A stretch of DNA of 32,883 nucleotides, taken from Chrysophaeum taylorii. Lineage: Eukaryota > Sar > Pelagophyceae > Pelagomonadales > Pelagomonadaceae. Every line of letters starts with the position of its first letter. The first letter of the stretch is position 1. The stretch lies in contig JAQMWT010000579.1 in the NCBI GenBank assembly GCA_029834535.1, positions 1-32,883 on the forward strand, given 5' to 3'. Below the pieces are notes generated by a model. It had not been told where the DNA came from and did not search any database. It worked only from the letters and a program-made list of their open reading frames with translations. Positions 19,700 through 28,405 of this stretch are shown in pieces. The translations under genes and the position numbers were made by a program.

Positions 19700-21275
19700 T
19701 CGAACGGGCGCCATCAATATGCACTTCTCCCTCTCCCTGGCGTCGGCGTTCGCGCTGTTGATGTAGGCGTCGGCGTGTCGAAACGTTCGGACGAAGCGGT
19801 TGTTGGCTAGGATGACTGCCTGGACCGTGCGGACCACGTGATCGTTCAGGAGCGACGACTGGAGGCGGTGCTGGAGTTGCGTGCCAGGATCGAGCAGGTA
19901 CGTCTGCGCGAACATCGGCGCCTCGCCGGCCCGCGGCCGCAAGGAGCCCAGGCGGTGGTGTATTTGCCCCGAGATGCGCAGGGCGCTGATGGGGCACCGA
20001 TTGCTCGAGGTCGTGTTGCTTCTGGCGAACGGGCGCTCGTCGTGGACCTGCATGCTCGCGAACGTGAAAGCGTTGTTGAGCTTGCGGGCGTCGGCTCTGA
20101 AGGCGTGTTCGGTGGCGTGGGGGGTCGTGATGAGATGGACGAACTCCGGAGGCGGGTTCGGAGGGTCGGGAAGCACGACGGTGCCCCCCGAGCAGCACCG
20201 GTTGTATTTGTTTTTCGGGAAGCACGACGGTGCCCCCCGAGCAGCACCGGTTGTATTTGTTTTTGGTCGTCTCCTCCGACTGCCAGTAAAGCGCGAAGCA
20301 GTGCGGATAGACTTTGTCCATCGCGCCGGCGTCGTGCGTAGGGACGGTTCTCTCGTCGAAGTCGTCGAGGGCGCAGCGGGCGACAAAGGTCGGGCGTCGC
20401 CGCACTTCGTTGACGACATTTTGGCGGGCGCGTCGCTGTTCTGTGGCGTGGGCGGCGAGCCGCGCGGCGCGCTGGCCGTGGTCGTCGGTTCGTTGGCGCG
20501 ACTCGCGTTGTTCCTGGGCGTTGGTTGCGAGCCGGGCGTCGCGGTCCCCTCGTTCGTTGGCGCGCTTGCGCGATTCGCGCTGCTCGGCCGCATTGCTCGC
20601 CAGGCGAGCGTCGCGGTCCCCCCGCGCGTCCGCGCGCGCTCGCGACTGGCGTTGCTGTTCCGCGTTCGTGCGTCGCGCCGCCGCGGTCTCCTCGGGCGAA
20701 GCCGCGTGGCGCGCCGCGATGCGGCGGTGGCGGTCGCGGACGTATCTGTAGCCGGCGTGCTTGAACGTAAAACGGTACCCCGTTCGATAGCAGGAGTCGC
20801 AGCCGCGTCCCGCGCACGACGCGCACGCGTCCTCGCGGTATTGCCAGAAGTGGAGGATCTGGGCATCGGTGAAGCTCCGGTACGTAGCCGCGGCGTCGTC
20901 GACGGCGGTCGCGCGGGTGGCGGCGGGCAAGGTCGCGTCGGGAGCGGGCGCGGCCGGGACGACGCGAGGCTCCGGAGGACCGTCGACCGTCCGTACGTGT
21001 CCGACGGGCGCCGGATGCGCGTTCGTCGCGGCGTCGTTCGCGTCGGTCCGGAGGAGGCGCGCGGCGTTGATTCGACGTTGGCGGCCGTACATGTACCTGT
21101 AGCCGTCGTGCTTGGTCGAGAATCGGCGCCCGGTCCGGCAGCAGGCGTCGCATCCCTCGGCCGAACAGCGTTCGCATCGTTCGTTGCGATCGCGCCAGAG
21201 CGCGAGAATTTCGTCGTCGGCGAGGTCTCTGTAGGCGGCGGTGGCGGAGGAGGACGGCGCATCGGTCGTTGCCAT
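19700..21275 (-). pseudogene. Helitron Rep-helicase, N-terminal half
   Basis: Helitron proteins nick and replicate the element by a rolling circle. The frame starts at ATG 21275-21273 (MATTDAPSSS). Two related zinc modules follow, CxxCx4CxxC at residues 34-45 and 151-162, each with a RTGxRFxxKHxGYRY tail. About four 20-residue Arg-rich repeats (EQRESRKRANERGDRDARLA type) lie at roughly 195-285. Then comes the Helitron-like N domain: PHCFALYWQSEE, KYNRCCSGGTVVLP, KLNNAFTFASMQV, ISGQIHHRLGSLRP and APMFAQTYLLD. A 49-bp tandem duplication at 20167-20264 shifts the frame inside this domain, and the rest continues in another frame. The Rep catalytic region and helicase are absent downstream. Confidence 0.85.
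20167..20264. repeat. Exact 49-bp tandem duplication in Helitron gene
   Basis: 20167-20215 and 20216-20264 are identical. The unit covers the KNKYNRCCSGGTVVLP segment. Since 49 is not a multiple of three, the duplication breaks the reading frame. The perfect identity points to a recent event or an assembly artefact. Confidence 0.95.
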
Positions 21276-21731
21276 GATAATGAGGAGGAGGGCGTAGTGC
21301 ACAATCCACAGTGCTCGGTTCGGAAGTTCGCGCGTGGCGTCACGATTCTGATCGTTATATCTTCTAGGGCAGGGTTTGGGTCGAGGGGAGGGCAAAAGAA
21401 AAGAAAGTAAGTCGAGATCTGTCTTAATTTCGTATCTTTTTCCCACTCCTTACATTACCTAGTGGCTCCGAACATCCATAGTTAACGATTGTTATATATT
21501 ACCGTGGCTACTTTCACTACCACTGTATGCCACCACGGAACTCGACCTCGAGAGGTACCTCAAACTCCCCTAACTACCGTAATCTTCTACACCAGACACA
21601 ACCGCTCTCATGCACGCCGAGAGATGTGGGCGCAAAACCGTTCATGAATAGCAGTGCTTTTGGCGCATACATTAGCAAAAGAACAGAAAGTAGGGCCCGG
21701 GTGAAGTGTCGAGAAATGAATCGTTTTTTTG
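21276..21731. other. No gene recognised
   Basis: 5' flank of the Helitron gene plus unassigned sequence up to the inverted repeat copy B. It is less GC-rich than its left neighbour. I see no Helitron 5' terminus like that of the array units, and no RNA gene. Confidence 0.5.
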
Positions 21732-22484
21732 GCTGCGTTCCGCTCCCAAACCGCTGAATTGGCCGCAACCAAGGCCACGCTCATTCGCAAGGACAATGCT
21801 TTGTCCTCCACTGCCGCCAAACTCAACATCACCGACGCCGCCCTGGCTTTCGCCACTGCCCAGCTCGCCATCCAAGCCGGCGAACTCGTCTCCACCCACG
21901 CCGAACTCCATCTCACCCACACCCAGCTCAAGGCACTCGAAACTGCCCACGCTGACATCCGCAGCTCCCACCTTGACATCAACGCCGCCCTCCAAACCAT
22001 TCTTACCTCATTGGATGCCACCCACCCCACCCCAGATGCTGCATCGCACCTTTTACCTCCTTTCCCCATCCACAACCAACCTTCATCCCCTTCCGAACCA
22101 ACCTCCAATGCCTCTCCCCGATTCTCCCAGAGTATCATCACCACCTCCACGGATGCCCTGGACCCGGTTCTCCTGGTTCACCACCCACTCCGTCTCTCTG
22201 TTCTCCACATCCCGCCATCTCTGGCCCCTCCTCCTCTGCCAAATCACTCTTCGCCTCTCTGGCACCCCCTGAACCCCTTTGCGCCCACTCGCCTTATCAG
22301 CCACCTGGTTCGTTCCAACTCGACCACCTCCCGGCGTCCGAGTTGCGAGGGCGTACATTCAACACCGGCGACCGTTCCCCTACCACCAGCGACGATCTCC
22401 ACGTGCAATGTCCCACCAAGAATCAAGACCACCCACATGAAGAGTCGACAAGTTCCGAACTATCTAAAGACAGCTCTTTGCAAG
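21732..22484 (+). repeat. Dispersed repeat, copy B (coiled-coil, Pro-rich ORF)
   Basis: Inverted copy of 3069-3820. Here a single frame (21729-22550) stays open across coiled coil and Pro-rich parts: TAELAATKATLIRKDNAL, LKALETAHADIRSS, then SPRFSQSIITTSTDA. It has one C fewer than copy A in the CTCTCCCC run near 22113, which joins the two frames that are separate in copy A. It starts without its own N-terminus and ends in unrelated sequence, so it is a fragment of a larger repeat family, not a complete gene. Confidence 0.75.
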
Positions 22485-22943
22485 CGTCGGTTCCCAAAAA
22501 GAGCAGAGAGCGACATGTGCAGACGTATGGCGCGAAATTTCAGACGGTAGCGTTGGCCTTTATTTCCACATCCACACGCACGTTGGACGATGTCGACATC
22601 ATCGACTAACTGATCCGTGGGTTAGAGCCCAAGGATTTAAGAAACCGCGTGCGGACCATGAGGAGCGGCCATCCCGATAGCTATCTAACGTTTACCTCCA
22701 CCACCTGCGGCAGGAAAGGATTATGCGCGCGGACTTCTTACCCTGCTTCGACTGTGCCCTCGACGTCTCGAGGGTGCCGAGCGGGTTGAGAAGCGCTTCC
22801 TTCCTGTCGATCAACCTTCGAACTGCCCACGAGCTTCAATCCGGAGACTCGTGAAATGATTTATGGTTGAGATTAGTCGATTTGAACGAGGGAAACGCCT
22901 GGTGGCGTTGCAATACGTGCGTCAGCGGTTGAAGTAGAGTCCA
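22485..22943. other. No gene; probably includes the LTR of element 2
   Basis: Sequence between repeat copy B and the inserted short element. If the 13-bp duplication is removed, the right-hand part is continuous with the 3' LTR of element 2. No ORF of interest and no clear LTR end were found. Confidence 0.45.
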
Positions 22944-23344
22944 GTAAACGGGAAGTAAGTAACTAACTAACTAACTTCAGACCTCTGCCGAGCATGGGAG
23001 CCAGGCCGGACCGACAGGAGCCAGTCCGGAATCACGGGCCTGTAGACGAGGGGCGCCGAAAGGTGGGTCGGCGGAGAGTGATCATCAAGTTTGTCGCCAT
23101 GCGACGAGGAGACCGCGATGTGACTGACAACCAACTCGTCGATAACCTTCCGTCTTCGCCCCCCGGCCATACCCCGTCCCACTGCGAACGTTCCGGCTGC
23201 CAACCGGCCAGCCCGAGAGGCGAATAGGTGCCAACCTACGCCGGGAGGGCGGATGCCCTCGCAAGGCTCAGGATTCATGAGGCACCGTCCTCCATAGCAA
23301 CCATGCGGTCGGCGATCAGGGTAAGGGTATGGTAAACGGGAAGT
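22944..23344 (-). mobile_element. SINE-like retroposed element, copy 2, with 13-bp TSD
   Basis: The body at 22957-23331 lies between exact 13-bp repeats GTAAACGGGAAGT at 22944-22956 and 23332-23344. On the minus strand it starts CATACCCTTACCCTGATC and ends GAAGTTAGTTAGTTAGTTA. It is about 75 bp longer at the 5' end than copy 1. The extra part contains TGGTTGCTATGG and ATGAATCC, weakly like pol III A and B boxes, but spaced too closely to be convincing. It is inserted in the 3' LTR of element 2. Confidence 0.78.
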
Positions 23345-23406
23345 GGGGTAGAGAACTCGATAGAACTAGGGGTGAGGATGGCGGTGTAAGGGTTACCGCC
23401 ACAGGA
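23345..23406 (-). repeat. Start of 3' LTR of element 2
   Basis: In element orientation the LTR starts TCCTGTGGCGG directly after the polypurine tract AGGGGAG (23407-23413), as in element 1. The short retroposed element interrupts it after about 60 bp; the remainder should lie left of 22944. Confidence 0.6.
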
Positions 23407-23432
23407 CTCCCCTGCTTTGATAGGAGCTGTCC

Positions 23433-25219
23433 TCAGCGACGGCGGTGGTGCGACTGAAGAGAGTTTCGGCGCGGATCGTCGGTGGACGGGACTTGAGTGC
23501 GCGTCTGATGAGCGCGTTGTTGAGCTTGGAGTTGTTCTTGTTCTTGGCGCGCGTGATGCGCGAGAATATTTTTGACTCGCTGGACGATCGGGGGAGGAAC
23601 TGATTTACCCTGGAGCTTGAACCGGGGAACCCGGGCGTCGATCTCGTCCGGGGCGAAGTCGGTTACGCAAGGGGTGCATTGAGGTGTTAATTTCTCGGTG
23701 CGAGTGAAGCTGCGACCGAGTGCCGTCTTGAATTCCGGGCTCGGCGTGCGACCTTCAAGCGGCGAGGTCGGGTCGAAATACGATGGGTCGTCGCGCGGGC
23801 CCAGGTCGGAGTAAAAGTGGAGAGCGACTCGGTCTTGAAGATCATCATAGTCCTCGAAAACCTCGGCGACGTAGAGCTTCTTGCGCCAATCGGGGTCTCG
23901 GGCCGACGGGATGCGGAAAATGACGAGCTTGCCGCGCTCATACTCGTCGCGGAATCCGGGTCTCGGAAGACGGATCGTGGCGTCGAGTGCGGGAGGCATC
24001 GATACTGGGGTGATCTGTTGGACCGATGCGATTCGCTCTTCGGCGGCTCCGTAAACCGATCGGATCTTGTACGAGACGGGTGAGAGGCGCTCGGTGATGA
24101 GAAAGGGCCCGCGCCACTCCGGTCGCAACTTGTGTTGGGACTGCGGAATGTACAGCAGCACGTGCGAGTTGACGTTGTATTCGACGTCGATGTGATCGGC
24201 GTCGTACGCGAGCTTCTGCGTCTTCTTGGCCTGCTCATGTGCTTCCGCGACGACTTTCGAGTAATACTGGAAGTTTTGCTTTATCTCCAGTCGCGCGTCG
24301 GATCGGGGTCGCGGCAGAACAGGATCGGGCTGAACCAACAGGGTGTAGTCCGTGGGCAACATCGGCTGCCGGTTCCGGCGCAACATGGACGGGAGATTTG
24401 CGTGCCGGGGATGAACTTTCGGTTGTAGCAGAACGACACGTAGCGGACGAAGGCCGGCCAGTCGGTGATGCTGCGACCCTCGAGGCAGGCTCGGAGGAAT
24501 GCCTTGAGGAACCGATTGACTCGCTCCGCGGGGTTCGCTTGTGCGTGGTACGGTATCGTCGTTCTGTACCGGACGTCGAACTCTACGAGGAAGGCCCGTA
24601 GCAGCCGGTTGACGAACTCGCGACCATTGTCGGTGAGGATCATACGCGGGAGAAATCCCTGAATGAGGATGTTTCGCACGAAGGATTCTAAGATGGCGTC
24701 GGCGTGCTTGGTGTTTATGACGTCCAAGACCAGACAGTGCGAGAACGGGTCGAACATCACGAGGATGTATGTGGACTTGCCGGCGCTCGGCAGGGGTCCG
24801 AAAAGGTCCATGCATAGAACGGCGCCATCTCCGTCGTATATCGGCTGCTGGAGCATCCCTTTTCGCTTTGGCTCCGGGGTTCGCGACTTTTGGCAAACTA
24901 GGCATTCGTTGACGAAGACTCCAACCTGGTGGGACATGCGCGGCCACCAGAACCGCTCGGCGATCGCGGTGACGGTGCTATCGCGTCCAAGATGTCCTCC
25001 CATGGGCGAACTGTGGTGGATGCGCATGATCCTCCCTCGCATGGTTGCGGGCGCGACGATCACAGGTCGGAGGTCGATGTCGTACCGGTACAAAACTCCC
25101 TTCCATACATCATAGCGGACGTTGGCTCCGAATCGGCGGCGAGAATCGCTTTGGTTCATCCCCGCGCGGATACTATCGCATAGAGGGTCGTTCTTCTGGG
25201 CTTCAGCAGTCTCTTCCAG
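23433..25219 (-). pseudogene. pol: Integrase and C-terminal domain, element 2
   Basis: In two frames. From 25159 to about 24392: the zinc domain (GGHLGRDS and ECLVCQ), then the DDE core with MDLFGPLPSAGKSTY, LTDNGREFV and ANPAERVNRF. A one-base deletion near 24392 (at GTQIS) moves the reading to the frame ending at TGA 23433. This frame gives MLRRNRQPMLPTDYTL, RPEWRGPFLITERLSPV, and the C-terminal domain ERGKLVIFRIP..DWRKKLYVAEVFE..DRVALHFYSDL, ending in a Gln/Arg-rich tail. The same domain in element 1 makes it a stable part of the family. The TAA at 25220-25222 separates this segment from RNase H. Confidence 0.9.
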
Positions 25220-26052
25220 TTAGATGTTGTCAGGGATCTTGTCGATGAATTCCTTCTGTAGCCCGACGTCGGTTTGCAACGGTGGCTTGCACGAGCGCAG
25301 GGCCACTTTCTTGCGATGTTGCGTGGCGTGCGATGCGGCGTATCCCATCGGATCGTCTGTATGGTCCTCGAGGTCCTCGGGTATCTCGGTCTGCATCAAG
25401 TTGAGGATGACGTGACACCCGGCTTTGCCGTCGGGGAGAGGCAGCTCTTGCACGACCAAGTACGCGTGATTGAGCGGCTCTCCGAATTCGTCGGTCTCGA
25501 TGACATGGTCGATCGGATTCCTCGAGAGGCAGTCGGGGATGCTCATTCCCGGGGACTTGCCGGGCTTATAGCCGAGTTCGGGGTCGAAATTGGCCAGCCG
25601 CATTGCCCATCGGGCGAGCTGCCCGGTGGAGTGGGTCGTGTTCCGGAGGAATGTCAGATTCCGGTGGTCGGTTTCGAGGACGGTTCGGTGGCCTTCGATG
25701 AACGAGCGGAAGGTTTCGAGGGACAGGATCACTCCCAGGAGCTCCAGACGGCGCGGCTCGTAATTACGCATCTCGTTGGGCACCGCTCGGCTCCAGTACT
25801 CGACAACTCGTTCTTCACGACAGGTGTGACCCTTGTCGTCCTGGACTTCGACGATTTGGAAGAGATAAGCTCCGAGACCGTCTTTGGAGGCATCGGTCCT
25901 GATGTGGAAGGGGAGGTCGTAATCCGGATGGTACACTCCGCGGGAATCCGCTAGTGCGTCGATGATGGTGTCCCACGCCTTTTAGCACTCTGGCGTCCAT
26001 TTGAACGGCACTTCCTCCAACGTCCGGCGTCGCAAGGGCTCCGCGATCTTTG
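25220..26052 (-). pseudogene. pol: RNase H domain, element 2
   Basis: RTDASKDGLGAYLFQIVEV (first Asp), ELLGVILSLETF (Glu) and LETDHRNLTFL (Asp) match the Ty3-type RNase H that removes the RNA template. The GYKPGKSPGMSIPDCLSRNP segment is almost identical to element 1. Continuous reading is broken upstream by TAA 25983-25985, where element 1 has a Gln codon, and by a one-base deletion near 26053. It ends at TAA 25220-25222 (DKIPDNI-stop), where element 1 reads on. Confidence 0.88.
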
Positions 26053-27003
26053 AATGTCCTTGATGTATCTCCGGCAGTAGTTGCTCATCCCGATGAACGA
26101 GCGGATTTGCGTCTTCGGGGAGGTTTTCGGCAGCGTCCCAGGAATCGGCATCTTTCGTCGTGCTTCCGACGTTTTGGGGTTAGGCTTCAATCCGTCGGGA
26201 GTTGAGATATGACCAAGGAACTCGATTTCGTCTTGGAGCAAGTGGAATTTGGCTGTCCGGCCACTATGTCCTTTGGAGGCCAAGTGGGAGAGGACTTCGA
26301 TCAGGCACTGCAAATGATCGTGGACGTTATTCGTTCCCATGATGATGTCGTCGATGAAGCTGACCAGGTCGCGGTACATCCATTTCGTGAGGTCGGCTGT
26401 CATCTGCCTGCAGAAGAGGGCGCCCGCGGTCTTCACTCCCAAGGGCGGTCGGAGAAAGCTGTGGGCTCCGAGCGGGCTGACCATCGTCACGGCGTCCTGT
26501 GCCTGCGAGTCCAGTCGAAGGTTGTGGTATCCCAATCGAATGTCGATCGAGGTCCGGAACCTTCGTCCGGCCAGGAACGCTAGGGCGTCCTCCTGCGGCA
26601 CGTTCGGCCAGCTGTCGCCTACCAACTGGTCGTTGAGCTGACGTAAGTCGACGGCCGCGCGGAAGGCGTTGGATGTTCCGAGCTCTGCACCTTTCTTCGG
26701 GAGCATCAGGACCGGGAACCCCCAGGGGGATTCGGCAGGTCTGATGACTCCGTCTCTGCACCATTCGGCGATCTGCTGTCGAAGACATTCGATCTTGGCG
26801 GGAGTAAGGCGGTACGGCGACATCTTGATGGGTTTTGGGTCCGCGTCTTTGAATCGGAGGGATACCGGTCGAGAATCCACGGGTCTCATGATGGGATCGA
26901 AGAACGCCCAGGAGTATCGAACGCAGTGCGCCAACATGAGTTTGGCATCTTCGTCCAGGTGAGGGTTGTTCGGGATGCCTAGCTCATCGACGGCCTTGTC
27001 CAC
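25951..27003 (-). pseudogene. pol: Reverse transcriptase domain, element 2
   Basis: Open frame of 350 codons, lacking an ATG at the domain start because it is part of a polyprotein. Visible: PYRLTPAKIECLRQQIAEWC, SPWGFPVLMLPKKGAELG, TSIDIRLGYHNLRL (catalytic Asp), PPLGVKTAGALF and FIDDIIMG at 26338-26358 with the Asp pair. Then comes the primer-grip region, HLLQDEIEFLGHISTPDGLK. The last 30 or so residues are out of frame after the deletion near 26053. It follows the TAG at 27022-27024 in the same frame, six codons later. Confidence 0.92.
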
Positions 27004-27021
27004 TTCTTCTTTCGTGGGGTT

Positions 27022-27565
27022 CTAGACGACCATGGCCTCGTTCCCTTTCAGATGGTTGGGCTGTTGCGGTAGCGGTGCGCCGTCTTCGTCCCGGGGTGCG
27101 TTTTTCCATGGCACGTCAAACCGTTCCTCGTAATTGAACCGGGCGTGCTCTTTTGTCTTGTCGCTCGTTGGTTCCTTGGTCGGTTTTCCGTCCCTTGGTT
27201 CGCCTTTTGAGGTTGCATCGTTTTTGCTCGCGCGGGTACCCCCTTGGGAAGATGAGTGCATCGTCCCTGATGCAGCGGGCTTCGGAGGGGTTAAAGGAAG
27301 GTCCGGCGGTTGCCATTTCGCTTTATCCTGGAGGTCGCGGTTCGGCACCCAGTGAACTGCGCGAGTCGAAAGGTTCACAAGGGCGCTTCGGGGCTCGGGT
27401 GCGGTGGCTCCCCCGCGGGCGCGGTCGAAGGGGGCGCGCTCGACGATGTATGTTTCGGAGGGTTTGTCGGTGGGTACGACTACGTTCGGGCGCGCGATTC
27501 CGATGTTGCGGAGCGTGGACGGGAGCGCGTTGTGTGCGTCGAGGACTATATACGCCATGGAAGAC
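27022..27565 (-). pseudogene. pol: Linker between methyltransferase and RT, element 2
   Basis: Open frame 27558-27022 (178 aa) ending at TAG. It contains IVLDAHN, WVPNRDLQDKAKWQPPDL, a Lys/Ser-rich middle and EERFDVPWKNAPRD. All are conserved in order in element 1, so this is an authentic pol segment between methyltransferase and RT. It may be a spacer or an undetected small domain. The ATG at 27558 is probably only an internal Met: the upstream methyltransferase frame joins this one if one C of the run 27566-27571 is ignored. Confidence 0.75.
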
Positions 27566-28405
27566 GGGGGGTATGACGGCTGCTATATGCTTCATTCGGT
27601 CCGTGACTGTGAGGTTGCCCCATGCGAGATCGCTTGGCATTGTGAGAGCCTCCGCGAGCATTTCTAGTTTGAGTGCCCTGGTGTCCGAAGGCGTGGGTCC
27701 CGTTCGCACGCCGTTCCGCGTGATGGTGTATATCGGTGCTGTGGCCTCTCGCGTGCATCCAAAGTTGTTGCGCTGGATGAGGGGCTGCGCAGGGTCGAGT
27801 CCGAGTTTGGCGGCGAAGGTATCTTGAATAGTGCCGCACGTTTTGGGACGTCGGATGAGCTGAAGAGGCCAGCTCGTGATGATCATGCGCCGACGGGTGC
27901 TCATGAGGTCCGGCGTCGTCGTCCACAGGTCGACGACGGTGATGAACCCTTGCCTCAGCGTGATTCTCGAGCGGATGGAAGGTTCCTGCTCGATGATCCA
28001 GCGTCCTACTCCGGAGAGCTGAAAGAGCTTGATGGTCCAATTGGTCGCGGAGACTCCTTTCCCGGCGTCGCGGGCCGTAAGGTTGCACAAGGAGGAATCG
28101 ACGCATGGGGCCGTGCCAACGAAAAGTGCCATGGGCCATAGGCTTTCATGCAGGTAACCTTTGACCAGAGAAAGGACCCTGTCGTACCGACCGCCGAGAG
28201 TGTGCTGGACGACAGGTATTCCTGGAAAATTTCTCTCATGGATTTCTTTGGCGGTGTCGGATGCGTCGATGACGAGCACGACCTTGTACGCGGTTCCGAG
28301 CCATTCGTTGCTCCGGTATAAACCCTGGGTGCCCCCTCCAATCCCGCCGAAGAACATCACCACGGGCGTCACATTCTCCGGGATCCAGGAGAGTGCCTGG
28401 TGTTT
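27566..28405 (-). CDS. C5-cytosine DNA methyltransferase-like domain in pol
   Basis: About 280 residues at the end of the 1477-codon ORF. Motif I (AdoMet binding) reads MFFGGIGGGTQGL at residues 1134-1146, followed by VVLVIDASDTAKEIHERNFP (motif II-like). Motif IV reads GTAPCVDSS, with candidate catalytic Cys1218. Motif VI reads WIIEQEP, with Glu1256 in place of ENV. Motif VIII reads STRRRMIIT at about 1286-1294. The end, NLTVTDRMKHIAAVIPP, matches motif X. The order and spacing are those of C5-cytosine methyltransferases such as M.HhaI and DNMTs, which transfer a methyl group to cytosine in DNA; the size is near the minimal core. Gln after PC and the Asn of ENV are missing, so activity is uncertain. 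It shares the polyprotein frame with protease. Confidence 0.82.

Noticed and set aside
19881..21410. Long plus-strand ORF (509 codons) opposite the Helitron gene
   Set aside because: It is an antisense shadow in GC-rich sequence; the minus-strand frames carry recognisable Helitron motifs and this one does not.
22600..22700. Possible tRNA gene near GTGGGTTAGAGCCCAAGG
   Set aside because: No cloverleaf could be drawn and no proper T-loop motif is present.
27022..27024. Repeat-induced point mutation as cause of the stops
   Set aside because: Two stops fit C-to-T changes, but others need transversions, and the elements are not visibly depleted in CpA or CpG.
27323..27560. Last 80 codons of the 1477-codon frame as a real C-terminus
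   Set aside because: They are Arg/Pro-rich out-of-frame sequence; the conserved reading lies in the neighbouring frame starting with VLDAHN.
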